Origin: Cumulibacter sp047975195 | GTDB taxonomy: Bacteria; Actinomycetota; Actinomycetes; Mycobacteriales; Antricoccaceae | Assembly: GCA_047975195.1 (NCBI GenBank) | Contig: JBKEDB010000027.1 | Location: 1-64,000 of the forward strand | Length of the DNA: 64,000 nucleotides | Direction of reading: 5' to 3' | Shown: piece by piece, positions 24,462-34,821 of the stretch | Layout of the letters: every line of letters begins with the position of its first letter | Numbering within the stretch: position 1 is the first letter of the stretch | Translations under genes and position numbers: made by a program | The notes under the pieces: model-generated | What the model was told of the DNA's origin: nothing | Databases searched by the model: none | The model's input: only the letters and a program-made list of their open reading frames with translations

Positions 24462-25763
24462 CTATCGGATCGCGTCGGCGAGCGAGGCTCGGTGCTCAGG
24501 GTGCGCGATCGCGATCAGCCGACCAGGACGTTCATCCAGCGGCACTCCGCGCAGATCAGCGACGCCGTACTCGGTGACGAACAGGTCGGCATCCGCGCGC
24601 GGGGTCGTCACCACCCCATCGGCCAGACGCGGAACGATCCTCGATAGCGCACCCTTTGCCGCGGACGACGGGAAGGCGATGATAGACCGTCCCCGCGCCG
24701 AGGTCATCGCGGCGCGGACGAAGTCCAACTGGCCACCGACGCCCCCGGCGTACTTCCCATTCATCGTCTCAGCGTTCACCTGCCCGTACAGGTCGACCTC
24801 GATCGCCGAGTTGATCGCCCAGAAATCATCGAAGGCGACCAAGGCGCGCGGGCCATGCGTGTGATCGATCGACCGGACGGCGAGTTGTTCGTTATCGTCG
24901 GCCCAGTCCGCGAGCCGCTTCGAACCGAACACCAGCCCGGTGACCGAGACACCAGGGTCGATCTCCTTGCGGGCGTTCGTGATGATGCCGGCTTCGATCA
25001 GTTCCAGCACCGAATCAGTCATCATCCCGGAGTGATAACCAAGGTCTTTCTTGCCGGCGAGCGCATATGCGGTCGCGTCGGGGACGGCGCCGATCCCGAG
25101 TTGAATCGTCGCGCCGTCCGGCACTCGATCGGCGATCAGCGAAGCAATCGTCTGGGCGTCTGGGCTCTGCTTGGCCGCCGGCCACTCCATCACCGGTCCG
25201 TCGCTGCGCACGAAGTAGTCCAGATCGCTCAGCGCCACTTTCGTATCGCCGTGGCTGAAGGGCACGTTCGGGTTGATCTCGCCGATCACGACCCGAGCAC
25301 GGCGTATCGCCTCCTGCAGCATGTCGCCGACCAGCCCCGTCGAGCACACTCCACCGCGAGGCTCGGACAACTGCACGAGGACCACGTCCAACCCGACGAC
25401 GCCCTGACGGATCAGTTGCGGAACGCTGCCGAGTCGAATCGGCATCACGTCGACAGCGCCAACCTTGGTCAGCCGCGCAGTCTCCCCTAGCCCGCCGAAC
25501 CCGAAGAACCGAAAAGTGTCGGTCTGCTCCGCACTGAGCGTGTCGCCCCGAGTTACCCCCAGGAAGAGATTGAGCCGCTCGCCATCACCGACAATTTCTC
25601 TGCGTTGCGCGACGAGAGCCTGGGTCAACGTGGTCGGCTCGGCGGTACCCTGCCCCCAGACCAATGTGTCACCGGGGCGGATGATCTTCGCCAGGTCCAG
25701 CGAGTCGATAGTGAGTTCGGTCGGTTCGGCAGTTCGGTCGCGCAGCACCAGATTCCTCCACAT
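24462..25763 (-). CDS. Acetyl-CoA hydrolase/CoA-transferase family protein
   Basis: 433 aa from ATG 25763. Two-domain CoA-transferase of the acetyl-CoA hydrolase/4-hydroxybutyrate CoA-transferase type: WGQGTAEPTTLTQALV near the start, GATIQLGIGAVPDATAYAL at the domain border, and the catalytic Glu region AINSAIEVDLYGQVNAE, then GGVGGQLDFVRAA. It moves CoA between carboxylic acids, probably acetate and a short-chain acid. Its substrate is not set by the sequence. It is divergent from the molybdenum hydroxylase gene. Confidence 0.85.
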   Translation of the reverse strand: MWRNLVLRDRTAEPTELTIDSLDLAKIIRPGDTLVWGQGTAEPTTLTQALVAQRREIVGDGERLNLFLGVTRGDTLSAEQTDTFRFFGFGGLGETARLTKVGAVDVMPIRLGSVPQLIRQGVVGLDVVLVQLSEPRGGVCSTGLVGDMLQEAIRRARVVIGEINPNVPFSHGDTKVALSDLDYFVRSDGPVMEWPAAKQSPDAQTIASLIADRVPDGATIQLGIGAVPDATAYALAGKKDLGYHSGMMTDSVLELIEAGIITNARKEIDPGVSVTGLVFGSKRLADWADDNEQLAVRSIDHTHGPRALVAFDDFWAINSAIEVDLYGQVNAETMNGKYAGGVGGQLDFVRAAMTSARGRSIIAFPSSAAKGALSRIVPRLADGVVTTPRADADLFVTEYGVADLRGVPLDERPGRLIAIAHPEHRASLADAIR

Positions 25764-25876
25764 TTGTCACCGGGTTCTCTCCGGCTCGGGCATGAGCGTA
25801 ACTAATGTGGAGTGGGGCGTCGGTGCGTAGCGCCTCGGCACGGCGTCACCACGCCACTGAAGGGAAGGACGACGAC

Positions 25877-28171
25877 GTGAGCATTCTCGGCACCCGCGTA
25901 CTACGCACGGAGGACCCGCGATTTCTCACCGGTCGCTCGACCTACACTGCGGACCTCACTGATCCGCGTCTGGATGGGGCCGCACACGCCTACTTCGTTC
26001 GCTCCAGCATCGCGCACGGTGTCATTGAGCAGATCTCCACGGCCGCGGCACGTCAGGCCCCCGGCGTCCTCGCCGTCTACACCGCTCGCGACCTACCGAT
26101 GCTGCCGGTTCCGCCGGGGCTGCGGCCGCTCGAGCCCCAGATGCACCGTGCCCCGTTAGCCACCGATCGAGTCCGGTTCGTCGGCGAACCCATCGCGCTG
26201 GTAATCGCGCGCACGGAGGCCGAGGCACTCGACGCCGCCGAACTGATCGAGATCGATATCGAGCCGCTGGACGTGGTCGTCGACGCGCACGAGGCTCAGC
26301 GCGACGAAGTGCTGCTGTTTCCCAGTGCCGGCACCAATGTCACCATTTCCCACGGCCAGCAGGAAGCCGATCCGAGACTGTTCGACGACTGCGAGGTGGT
26401 GGTGGAGCAGGACATCGTCAACCAACGCATTGCGGTCGTACCGATGGAGGGTCGCGCCGGCGCCTGCGTATGGGACGGCGACGGTCGGCTGACCGTGTGG
26501 CTGTCGAATCAGGGAGCGCAAGCATCGCAGGCAGAACTCGCAATGATGCTGGGCATCGACACCACTCAGGTGCACGTCATCACGCCCGACGTCGGGGGAG
26601 GGTTCGGCGCGAAAGTCCGGTGCGAGCCCGAGCATGCGGTCATCGCCGCGGCGGCGCGACTGCTGGATCGTGCGGTGCTGTGGGTCGAACACCGCAGCGA
26701 AAACATGCTTGCGATGCATGGACGCGCACAGCATCAGCGGATACGGATCGGCGGTTCACGCGACGGCGCCATCTCGGCCTACTCGCTGGCTCTGCTTCAG
26801 GATTCGGGCGCGTATCCGCGGATCGGCGCAATGTTACCGAACAACACCCTACGGATGGCTCAAGGGTGTTATGACATCCCGCGCGTCGAAACGAGTTCGA
26901 CGTCGGTCGTCACCAACACCGTCCCGGTGGTCGCCTACCGCGGCGCGGGACGGCCGGAGGCCGCAGCCGCAATCGAGCGGGCTATCGACCTATTCGCCGC
27001 AGAGATCGAGATGGATCCCGCCGAGGTACGCCGGCGCAATTTCGTCGGCACTTTCCCGTTCCAGACCCACAGCGACGTCGTCTACGACTCGGGCGACTAC
27101 CCCGGCGCACTGGCGAAGGTATTAGAGGCAGCCGACTACGAGGCACTGCGTGCCGAACAGCGCAGCCGCCGCGAGCGCGGCGACGTCGTCCAACTCGGCT
27201 TGGGGTTGGCCACCTATGTGGAGATCACGATGGGGGCGGGCACGGAGAATGCGACCGTTGAGCTACACCCCGACGGAACCGTCACGGTCCTGACCGGAAC
27301 CTCTCCCCACGGTCAAGGCCATGCGACGTCCTGGGCGATGATCGTCAGTGACCAACTCGGTGTCCCGATGGAGGCGATCACCGTGCTGCACGGTGACACC
27401 GATCTGATTCCGGTTGGCGGCGGAACCGGCGGATCGCGGTCTCTGCAACTCGGCGGTGTTGCCGTCCAGCACGCGACCTACGACCTGGTCGAGGAAATCA
27501 AGAAGCGCGCGGCGGACGTTCTGGAAGCCAACCCGAGCGACATCGAGATTGACAAGCAAAGCCAATCGGTCATTGTGCGCGGCGCGCCGTCCACCGCAAT
27601 CCCGTTAGGCGAGCTGGCGCAGACCGATGACCTGTCGGCCTACCACGTATACAAGGGTGAATCACCCACCTACCCGTTCGGCGCTCAGCTCGCAGTGGTC
27701 GAGGTCGACACCGAGACCGGCTTCGCTCGGCTGCGGGATATCTTCACCTGCGACGACGCTGGGAAGATCCTGAACCCGATGCTGTTCGATGGACAACGGC
27801 ATGGCGGTATCGCCCAAGGCGCGTCGCAGGCGTTGTACGAAGAGTTCGTGTACGACGAATACGGCAATCCGATGACCGCCACCCTGGTCGACTACGCCTT
27901 CCCTACCGCCGCTGACCTGCCGGATTATTCACTGAGCACCCAGGAAACACCGACTCCGCACAACAGCCTGGGTGCCAAGGGAATCGGTGAAGCAGGAACG
28001 ATCGGCGCGACTCCCGCAGTGCATAACGCGGTGATCGATGCGCTTGCCCCATACGGCGTGCGTCATCTGGATATGCCACTCAGTCCGCAACGCGTGTGGC
28101 AAGCCATCGATGAGGCAACCGTCGCCCCGAGTACGCGCAGAACCTGGATCAGCGAATACACGGTCGACTAG
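25877..28171 (+). CDS. Molybdenum hydroxylase large subunit (xanthine dehydrogenase/CoxL family), no partner subunits nearby
   Basis: 764 aa from GTG 25877, preceded by GAAGGGAAGGA; the frame is open upstream to 25805 but without a ribosome binding site. Aldehyde oxidase-type substrate domain, then the Mo-cofactor region: GGGFGAKVRCEPEHAVIAA, PVVAYRGAGRPEAAAAIERA (the form II motif rather than the AYRCSFR of true CO dehydrogenase), TGTSPHGQGHATSWA, GGTGGSRSLQLGG and the catalytic Glu in GAKGIGEAGTIG. The FAD and 2Fe-2S subunits that normally accompany it are absent on both sides, so partners must come from elsewhere. Confidence 0.88.
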   Translation: MSILGTRVLRTEDPRFLTGRSTYTADLTDPRLDGAAHAYFVRSSIAHGVIEQISTAAARQAPGVLAVYTARDLPMLPVPPGLRPLEPQMHRAPLATDRVRFVGEPIALVIARTEAEALDAAELIEIDIEPLDVVVDAHEAQRDEVLLFPSAGTNVTISHGQQEADPRLFDDCEVVVEQDIVNQRIAVVPMEGRAGACVWDGDGRLTVWLSNQGAQASQAELAMMLGIDTTQVHVITPDVGGGFGAKVRCEPEHAVIAAAARLLDRAVLWVEHRSENMLAMHGRAQHQRIRIGGSRDGAISAYSLALLQDSGAYPRIGAMLPNNTLRMAQGCYDIPRVETSSTSVVTNTVPVVAYRGAGRPEAAAAIERAIDLFAAEIEMDPAEVRRRNFVGTFPFQTHSDVVYDSGDYPGALAKVLEAADYEALRAEQRSRRERGDVVQLGLGLATYVEITMGAGTENATVELHPDGTVTVLTGTSPHGQGHATSWAMIVSDQLGVPMEAITVLHGDTDLIPVGGGTGGSRSLQLGGVAVQHATYDLVEEIKKRAADVLEANPSDIEIDKQSQSVIVRGAPSTAIPLGELAQTDDLSAYHVYKGESPTYPFGAQLAVVEVDTETGFARLRDIFTCDDAGKILNPMLFDGQRHGGIAQGASQALYEEFVYDEYGNPMTATLVDYAFPTAADLPDYSLSTQETPTPHNSLGAKGIGEAGTIGATPAVHNAVIDALAPYGVRHLDMPLSPQRVWQAIDEATVAPSTRRTWISEYTVD

Positions 28172-28257
28172 CAACCCCACGGTAAGCGACGCGCGAGGTC
28201 ACGGTTAAACTCTTCTGAACCTGGTTGGCCGTGAGCCCCACTGAGGAGTAACCCGAG

Positions 28258-28312
28258 AATGCACCGCTGGAAGCGCGATGTCGGCCGCATGCTGACCAAG
28301 CGTCGGTGCATT
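28258..28312 (+). terminator. Possible hairpin after the hydroxylase gene
   Basis: AATGCACCG (28258-28266) and CGGTGCATT (28304-28312) form a 9-bp inverted repeat around a 37-base spacer that has further partial pairing. It lies between the hydroxylase stop and the lipoprotein start; it could terminate transcription or act in the 5' leader. Confidence 0.3.
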
Positions 28313-28423
28313 GATCTTTGCCGCATGTCAGCCTGTCGCTGTCGCGCCATCTAGATCCCTTGACCCGTTACTGAGCGCCTCGCAGCGCACCTTTTTCGTA
28401 TCTCCAAGGACTCTTAGCTACCC

Positions 28424-29679
28424 ATGTCACGCCGAGCCCTCGTGTTCGCCACGCTCGCAATCACCGCCGCCACGGCCCTTTCGGCCTGCTCGACCAAGTC
28501 CGCAGATTCCCCTCCGCCGACAGTAACGGTGTCGCCGCCGATGTCGGCGTCACCGACGACACCATCACGCTGGGCGTGTTGACCGACCTGTCCGGGACTT
28601 TCAAGGATGTCGGAATCGCGATGACAGCAGGCAATCAGGCCTGGGCCGATCAGGTTAACGCGTCGGGCGGAATATGCGGTCGCACGATCGAGATCGATAT
28701 CAAGGATCACGGATACAAACCTGAGAATGCGATCTCACTTTACGAACAACAGAAGGGCAGTTCGCTGGGACTGCTGCAGTTGCACGGATCGCCGACCCTA
28801 GCCGCGCTGAAGGAACGCATCACCACCGACGAGGTGCTCTCGGTAACCGGCTCCTGGTCGTCGGCAAACCTGGACTCGCCGTCGGTACTCACCGTCGGCC
28901 AAACCTACGACGTCGAGATCATCAACGGACTGTCCTGGTTCTCTGAGCAGGGCTTCATCGAGGACGGCGACACGATCGCACATATTTATGCGGACTCCGA
29001 GTACGGCCAGAACGGCCTACTTGGTTCAAAGTTCTATGCCGAGCAGCACGGACTGAACCTGATCGAGGTTCCAGTTTCCGCCAGCGACACCGATATGGCA
29101 GCGACCGTGACTAAATTGAAGAGTCAAGGTGTCAACGCGATCGCCCTGACAACCAGCCCGGCCGCTGCGGCGGGCGTCGGTATCCAGACCAAGGCCCAGA
29201 GCCTCGACGTACCACTGCTCAGCAGCAATCCCAGTTTCAGCACGACGTTCTTGAGCGACGATCAGACCTACGCGGCGCTGGATCGCTACTATGTAGCGAG
29301 TTCTGGCGATTCGCTGGGCTCTGAGAATCCAGCCGCAGCGCAGTTGCTGCAGCACGTCCAAGAAGCGACGGACGACGCACCGAACGACGCGGCAGTCATG
29401 GGCTACACGTTCGGACTCGCGTGGCAGGCGATTCTCGAGACGGCGTGCGAGTCGGGCGACCTCACCCGCGAGGGGATTCTGGCTGCGAAACAGCAAGTCT
29501 CGGCCATAGATACCGATGGCTTGACCGGCACGTTGGACTTCTCGGTTCCGGGGGCTCCGTCGTCTCGCGCGGGTTTCTTGGCTCAACTCGATGTTGACGC
29601 CATCAGCGGGACAACTGTCGTCGCAGAACTGTACGAGTCGCCGGAAGCCGGGGAGTACGCCGCGCCGTTCGAGGAGTAG
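28424..29679 (+). pseudogene. Solute-binding lipoprotein (branched-chain amino acid type), frameshifted
   Basis: ATG 28424 starts a lipoprotein signal (ALVFATLAITAATALSAC, lipobox LSAC) and the mature start STKSADS. At the CCCC run 28509-28512 the frame changes; the remainder, in the next frame, reads ADVGVTDDTITLGVLTDLSG, then FKDVGIAMTAGNQAWADQV and continues to TAG 29677-29679 as a periplasmic-binding type I protein of the Leu/Ile/Val family. Adding one C restores SADSPSADSNGVAADVG. The larger part alone could start at TTG 28576 but would lack export. No permease or ATPase genes adjoin. Confidence 0.75.
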
Positions 29680-29751
29680 TCATCCATCCTCCCGCACCTG
29701 CGGCGGCGAGGGCGGACCCATACCGGCGAGCGGATTTGGGAGAATGGCGTC

Positions 29752-30504
29752 ATGGATCGCACCAACGAGACCTACTTTGCCGACGTCGTAAGCAATGAGT
29801 TGCTCACTCCGCACATGCGACGCATCGTGTTCGCGGTGAACGGCTGGACGACATCGGGTTTCGCCGACGAGTGGGTCCGATTGTTCTTCCCCAGCCCGAG
29901 AGGCGAGGATGCCGTGCGCCCGGTGAGCCAAGGCAAAGGATGGTCATTCCCGGACGGTGTGCCACGAGAGGGACGTTGGTACTCGGTTCGCGCCATTGAG
30001 GGTGACCGCCTCACGATCGACATCGTGGTGCACGAGTCGGGCGTCGCCGCAGCCTGGGCGGCGACAGCCGCGCCAGGTAGCCGTATTGCGATCAGCGGCC
30101 CAGATGGCCGATATGGAGCCGATGTAGCGGTGGACTGGGAGTTGATCGCGGCCGATATGACTGGCCTGCCGGCAGCGCTGCGCATCCTTGCCGAGTTGCC
30201 CGCGGGGCGCCGCGCGATCGCCGTTCTGGAAGTTCAGGATGCCGCCGATGAACAGCCGGTGAATTCTGCTGCGGACGTCGAGGTGCGGTGGCTACATAAT
30301 CCGCAACACGGACAAGCGCCAAGTCTGCTCCCCGCGGCAATCCGCAACCTGCGTTGGCTCGACGGCGCTCCGTATGTCTGGATGAGCGCCGAAGCCGCCG
30401 CGACTCGGGACATCCGCTCGTTTGCGCGCCGCGATAAGAAGGTGCCCAACGGGTGCGCGCACGTGGTCGGCTACTGGAGCATGAGGCGCAATACTGCGCG
30501 CTGA
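29752..30504 (+). CDS. Siderophore-interacting protein (FAD-binding ferric-siderophore reductase)
   Basis: 250 aa from ATG 29752. The flavin-binding beta-barrel carries the RWYSVRAIEG-type motif (family RxYTxR) and VVHESGVAAAWAATAAPGS; the second half (WELIAADMTGLPAALRILA) and the end APYVWMSAEAAATRDIRSF match the SIP domain. Such proteins reduce imported ferric siderophores in the cytoplasm to release iron. The catecholate siderophore operon lies 9 kb away in this window, a sensible functional partner. No iron box is visible in front of this gene. Confidence 0.85.
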   Translation: MDRTNETYFADVVSNELLTPHMRRIVFAVNGWTTSGFADEWVRLFFPSPRGEDAVRPVSQGKGWSFPDGVPREGRWYSVRAIEGDRLTIDIVVHESGVAAAWAATAAPGSRIAISGPDGRYGADVAVDWELIAADMTGLPAALRILAELPAGRRAIAVLEVQDAADEQPVNSAADVEVRWLHNPQHGQAPSLLPAAIRNLRWLDGAPYVWMSAEAAATRDIRSFARRDKKVPNGCAHVVGYWSMRRNTAR

Positions 30505-30740
30505 CATCGCGAGCCTGTCTGCCGCAGGACCGTCGCCACCTTACGTCAGGCATATCGGCGATGCCTAACTCAAGCACGCCCGGTCGGCGTCCTCACCTCA
30601 ACGTCTCGGTCGATCGATCAAGATGCCCGGCGAGTTATGCAGAGCCCGCAAGCGGCACGCCACACCAAGGGCAAAAGTTGCCAGACCCCTCCGATAACGG
30701 CAAGGATGAAGGACCGAGCGGCAGAAAGAGGGCAACTGAG

Positions 30741-32381
30741 ATGGCGAACCACCCGCGGGCGGGTCAGCGTGCGACGAAGGACGACCTCGTCGACATCGAG
30801 GAATTATTCGCGGCCTACTACCAACGTCAGCCCGATATCGCCGACCCCACCCAGAAAGTCTCCTTCGGCACTAGCGGCCACCGCGGCTCTTCGCTGAAGA
30901 CCTCATTCAACGACGCGCACATTGCCGCAATGTCACAGGCGATCGTGGAGTACCGCCAGAAAGAAGGCATTGCCGGTCCGCTGTTCATCGGCCGTGACAC
31001 GCACGCCCTGTCGGGTCCGGCGAAACAAACCGCACTGGAGGTCTTCGCCGCCAACAACGTCCGCGTCGTCGTTGACGCGCGCGGTGGGTACACGCCGACG
31101 CCGGCGATATCGCACGCGATCTTGACCTACAACAACTCGGGTCGCTCGGATCGGGCCGACGGCATCTGCGTCACCCCTTCGCACAATCCGCCTACCGACG
31201 GCGGTTTTAAATACAACCCCCCGCACGGTGGCCCCGCAGGGGCCGACGTCACCAGCCGTATCCAGGACCGCGCGAACGAGCTGATCGCGACCGGGCTCGG
31301 CGGCGTGAAGCGAATCGGCATCGAGGAGGCGCGGTCAGCGCCTACCACCGGCGTCCACGATTACATGGACGCGTACGTATCGGACCTCAGTTCGATCATC
31401 GATATGGACGCGATCCGCGAAGCTGGTATCCGGATCGGAGCCGACCCGCTCGGAGGCGCATCGGTCCACTACTGGGCCGAGATCGCCAAACGCTATGACC
31501 TCGACCTGACGGTCGTCAACGACTCAGTCGACCCACAGTGGGGATTTATGACCCTCGACTGGGACGGCAAGATCCGAATGGACTGCTCCTCGCCGTACGC
31601 GATGGCCTCGCTGGTGGCAAACAAGGACAAGTTCGACATATCCACCGGCAACGATGCGGACGCCGACCGGCACGGGATCGTGACGCCGGATGGCGGGTTG
31701 ATGAACCCGAATCATTATCTGGCGGTCGCGATCGAGTACCTGTTCACCTGCCGGGCGAGTTGGTCGCCGTCCGCTGCCGTCGGGAAGACCCTGGTGTCCT
31801 CCTCAATGATCGATCGGGTGGCCAACGCGCTGGGCAGGCAACTCATCGAGGTCCCGGTTGGGTTCAAGTGGTTCGTCAACGGGCTCGCCGACGGCTCCAT
31901 TGGATTCGGCGGCGAGGAGTCCGCCGGCGCGTCGTTCCTGCGGCGCAACGGGAAAGTCTGGACGACTGACAAGGACGGGATCATTCTCGCGCTACTCGCC
32001 GCGGAGATCCTCGCGGTCACCGAGAAGACGCCGTCGCAGTTGTACGAGGCATTAACCGAGCAATACGGCACGCCCGCCTATAGCAGGATCGATGCACCGG
32101 CAACGCCGGAGCAGAAGACGAAGCTCGGAAAACTGAACGCGGCCGCCGTGACGGCCACGACTCTCGCCGGCGAGGAGATTCTGTCGAAGACGACCGAGGC
32201 GCCCGGCAACAAGTCGCCACTCGGCGGGTTGAAGGTCTCCACCGAGACGGGCTGGTTTGCGGCGCGTCCCTCAGGCACCGAGGACGTCTACAAGGTGTAC
32301 GCCGAATCGTTCAAGGGTGAACCCTCGCTGGCGAAGATCCAAGCCGAAGCCCAACAGGTCGTGCATGACGCTATCGGCTAG
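30741..32381 (+). CDS. pgm: Phosphoglucomutase (alpha-D-glucose phosphate-specific)
   Basis: 546 aa from ATG 30741; an open frame extends further upstream to 30453 but overlaps the previous gene. The family length is about 546, which supports this start. Motifs: KVSFGTSGHRGSS, the active-site phosphoserine in GICVTPSHNPPTDGG, the metal loop DISTGNDADADRHG, GFGGEESAGASFLRR, and the phosphate-binding RPSGTEDVYKVYAESF. It converts glucose-1-phosphate and glucose-6-phosphate. Confidence 0.93.
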   Translation: MANHPRAGQRATKDDLVDIEELFAAYYQRQPDIADPTQKVSFGTSGHRGSSLKTSFNDAHIAAMSQAIVEYRQKEGIAGPLFIGRDTHALSGPAKQTALEVFAANNVRVVVDARGGYTPTPAISHAILTYNNSGRSDRADGICVTPSHNPPTDGGFKYNPPHGGPAGADVTSRIQDRANELIATGLGGVKRIGIEEARSAPTTGVHDYMDAYVSDLSSIIDMDAIREAGIRIGADPLGGASVHYWAEIAKRYDLDLTVVNDSVDPQWGFMTLDWDGKIRMDCSSPYAMASLVANKDKFDISTGNDADADRHGIVTPDGGLMNPNHYLAVAIEYLFTCRASWSPSAAVGKTLVSSSMIDRVANALGRQLIEVPVGFKWFVNGLADGSIGFGGEESAGASFLRRNGKVWTTDKDGIILALLAAEILAVTEKTPSQLYEALTEQYGTPAYSRIDAPATPEQKTKLGKLNAAAVTATTLAGEEILSKTTEAPGNKSPLGGLKVSTETGWFAARPSGTEDVYKVYAESFKGEPSLAKIQAEAQQVVHDAIG

Positions 32382-32395
32382 TAACGCCGATAGCG
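32369..32395 (+). terminator. Hairpin at the end of pgm
   Basis: CGCTATCGGC (32369-32378) pairs with GCCGATAGCG (32386-32395) around a 7-base loop that contains the pgm stop codon TAG. Confidence 0.65.
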
Positions 32396-32440
32396 CCCCT
32401 TGGACCATCGGTCCCCGCAACGACCAGGCACAATTAGCCC

Positions 32441-34690
32441 ATGACATCGGCACCCGGACCACCTCCCGAGTCGACATCCGCGAGGCCACGATCCCGGGTC
32501 CTCCTCGGCCCAGTTCTGATCGTCGCACTCGTCATCGCGGCGTGGCTGTCCATCGCGGGCCTCGGCGGCGCCTCGTTGGGCAGCCTTGGACAAGTCACCT
32601 CCAATGACGAGTCTGCGTGGCTACCGGAATCTGCGGAATCGGTGCTCGCGAACGCGAAACTCGCTGAACTCGACGACACCGGGTCACTACCGGCGCTCGT
32701 TGTGCTTCTCGGTGATTCGGTAGGGCCGGACCTCCCGAACGAGGGCGGCGCTCAGCCCGGAGGGTCACACAGCCCCGGACCCGGCTCGGACCCGTCGGCG
32801 GGACCTGAGTCGCCATACGCCAGCTACGGCGCCGATGTAGCCGCCGATGTCGATATCGACGACGTCCCGCTGAATGACCTGCTGGCTCCCGGCCAGCAAG
32901 TCACCGCCGTGCCTGCCAACGACGGTTCCGGCGTCCTACTGATCGTGCCGCTGGACGCGAAGCAGATGGGCGAAACGCTAGATAATGGCGAATCCCAACT
33001 GGCCACGACCATCGATCAGCTGCGCGAGTCGCTCACGCAGGTCACGGGCGCTGAACAGGTCTTCGTCACTGGTCCGGCCGGATTCGCGAACGACGTCAGC
33101 GCGGCGTTTGCGGGGATCGACGGCGTTCTGTTACTGGTTACCCTCAGCGTCGTACTGGTCATTCTGCTGCTGGTTTACCGATCTGTCGTGCTGCCACTGA
33201 TCGTGCTATTTACTTCTGTCAGCGGACTTGCCCTGGCTGGATTCGTGGTCTACCGCCTCGCGAAGGCAGACGTGCTCGTCGTGAGCGGGCAGACCCAGGG
33301 CATTCTGTTCATCCTCGTGGTCGGCGCCGCCACCGATTACGGACTGCTGCTCGTCGCCCGTTATCGCGAGGAACTCGAACGACACGAGCGTCCGTTCGAT
33401 GCGATGAAGGTGGCCTGGCGGGCTTGTCTCGAACCGATCGCGGCATCCGCCGGCACTGTCATCGCGGCGCTGCTGTGTTTGATGCTGTCCGATCTCAACT
33501 CCAATCAAGGACTCGGGCCGGTTGGAGCGATCGGTATCGTCGCTGCGTTGGCAGCCGCGCTCACGCTGTTACCCGCGCTTCTCCTCCTCGGCCGCGGCGT
33601 GTTTTGGCCGCGGATCCCCCGATTCGGGCAAGTCCCCGTCGAGAAACATGGGCTGTGGGCGCGGATCTCCCACCTCGTCGCGGCCCGACCACGTCAGATC
33701 TGGCTCACGGTCGGCGCGATTCTGATCGCCTTCTGCTTCGCCGTACCGACATTCAAAGCCGATGGCACAAGCGAGTCCGAGGTCTTCATGACCGAGGTTG
33801 ACGCGGTCACCGGACAGGAGATCCTCGACGAACGATTCGATGCCGCAGCCGCGGATCCGATCCAGATCCTCGTCCCGGCGATCGATGCTGAGGCTGTGGC
33901 CGACGCCGTTGAGGACGTCGAGGGCATCGCCTCTGTATCCGTCGGATCCCAGGAAACCTCGGACGGCTACGTCGAGGTAAAGGTCATCGCTGATGACGCC
34001 GGCAACACCGGAAACCTCGTCACACAGATGAGGCCAATCGTTCATGCGACCAACGCTGATGCGATGGTCGGGGGCCGGGCCGCGGTGGACGTCGATACCC
34101 GCGAGACGGCTCAGCGGGATCTGACAGTGATCATCCCGGTGGTGCTCGTGGTCGTTCTGGTCATCCTGATCGCACTGCTACGCGCGATCGTCGCACCCCT
34201 GATGCTGATCACCGCGACCGTCGTATCGTTCGGCACGGCACTGGGAGTATCGGCGCTGCTGTTCAACCATGCGCTCGACTTTCCCGGCGCCGACCCCACA
34301 GTGCCACTGCTCGGGTTCATCTTCCTGGTCGCCCTCGGCGTCGACTATTCGATCTTCCTGATGACGCGCGCCCGCGAAGAGGTCGGCAGACTCGGGCCCC
34401 GCGACGGTGTCGCGCACGCACTTCGCGTTACCGGTCCGGTGATTACGAACGCCGGGGTCGTGTTGGCAGCGACGTTCGCCGCATTGTCGGTACTACCACT
34501 GTTGTTCATGGTGCAGATCGCTTTTGTCGTCGCGTTCGGCGTCCTGCTCGACACCCTCGTCGTGCGCTCATTCCTCGTTCCGGCGATGGCGATCGACGCC
34601 GGCCGGCACACCTGGTGGCCGTCCCGGCTCAGCGCGGAACGACTACCTGATCGGGCGGCCGACAGAGAATTCCACCGAACGCACACGTAA
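32441..34690 (+). CDS. MMPL-family RND transporter
   Basis: 749 aa from ATG 32441. Twelve membrane helices in two similar halves: the first helix (VLLGPVLIVALVIAAWLSIA), an outer domain with a Gly/Pro-rich insertion at residues 95-130, helices with ILFILVVGAATDYGLLLVAR, and in the second half LGFIFLVALGVDYSIFLMTR. The Asp-Tyr pairs in the two DYG/DYS motifs are those used for proton coupling. MMPL proteins export lipids or drugs in actinobacteria; the substrate is unknown. A single gene with no partner nearby. Confidence 0.88.
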   Translation: MTSAPGPPPESTSARPRSRVLLGPVLIVALVIAAWLSIAGLGGASLGSLGQVTSNDESAWLPESAESVLANAKLAELDDTGSLPALVVLLGDSVGPDLPNEGGAQPGGSHSPGPGSDPSAGPESPYASYGADVAADVDIDDVPLNDLLAPGQQVTAVPANDGSGVLLIVPLDAKQMGETLDNGESQLATTIDQLRESLTQVTGAEQVFVTGPAGFANDVSAAFAGIDGVLLLVTLSVVLVILLLVYRSVVLPLIVLFTSVSGLALAGFVVYRLAKADVLVVSGQTQGILFILVVGAATDYGLLLVARYREELERHERPFDAMKVAWRACLEPIAASAGTVIAALLCLMLSDLNSNQGLGPVGAIGIVAALAAALTLLPALLLLGRGVFWPRIPRFGQVPVEKHGLWARISHLVAARPRQIWLTVGAILIAFCFAVPTFKADGTSESEVFMTEVDAVTGQEILDERFDAAAADPIQILVPAIDAEAVADAVEDVEGIASVSVGSQETSDGYVEVKVIADDAGNTGNLVTQMRPIVHATNADAMVGGRAAVDVDTRETAQRDLTVIIPVVLVVVLVILIALLRAIVAPLMLITATVVSFGTALGVSALLFNHALDFPGADPTVPLLGFIFLVALGVDYSIFLMTRAREEVGRLGPRDGVAHALRVTGPVITNAGVVLAATFAALSVLPLLFMVQIAFVVAFGVLLDTLVVRSFLVPAMAIDAGRHTWWPSRLSAERLPDRAADREFHRTHT

Positions 34691-34821
34691 ACCCTTCCGC
34701 ATGTGTCCGCGGTCACCTAATGTGGCGGGTGGCTGATCCACCCGTCAGGTTGTCTCGCCCGCACGGAGCACCATTCCGCGTGCGGCGCGTCGGATCTGCA
34801 CCGCCTAGGAGGAGCAATAAA

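Noticed and set aside
25877..28171. True carbon monoxide dehydrogenase large subunit
   Set aside because: The active-site loop is AYRGAGR, not the AYRCSFR form that carries the copper-binding Cys.
30453..30740. N-terminal extension of phosphoglucomutase
   Set aside because: It overlaps the siderophore-interacting gene, has no family similarity, and the family length fits ATG 30741.
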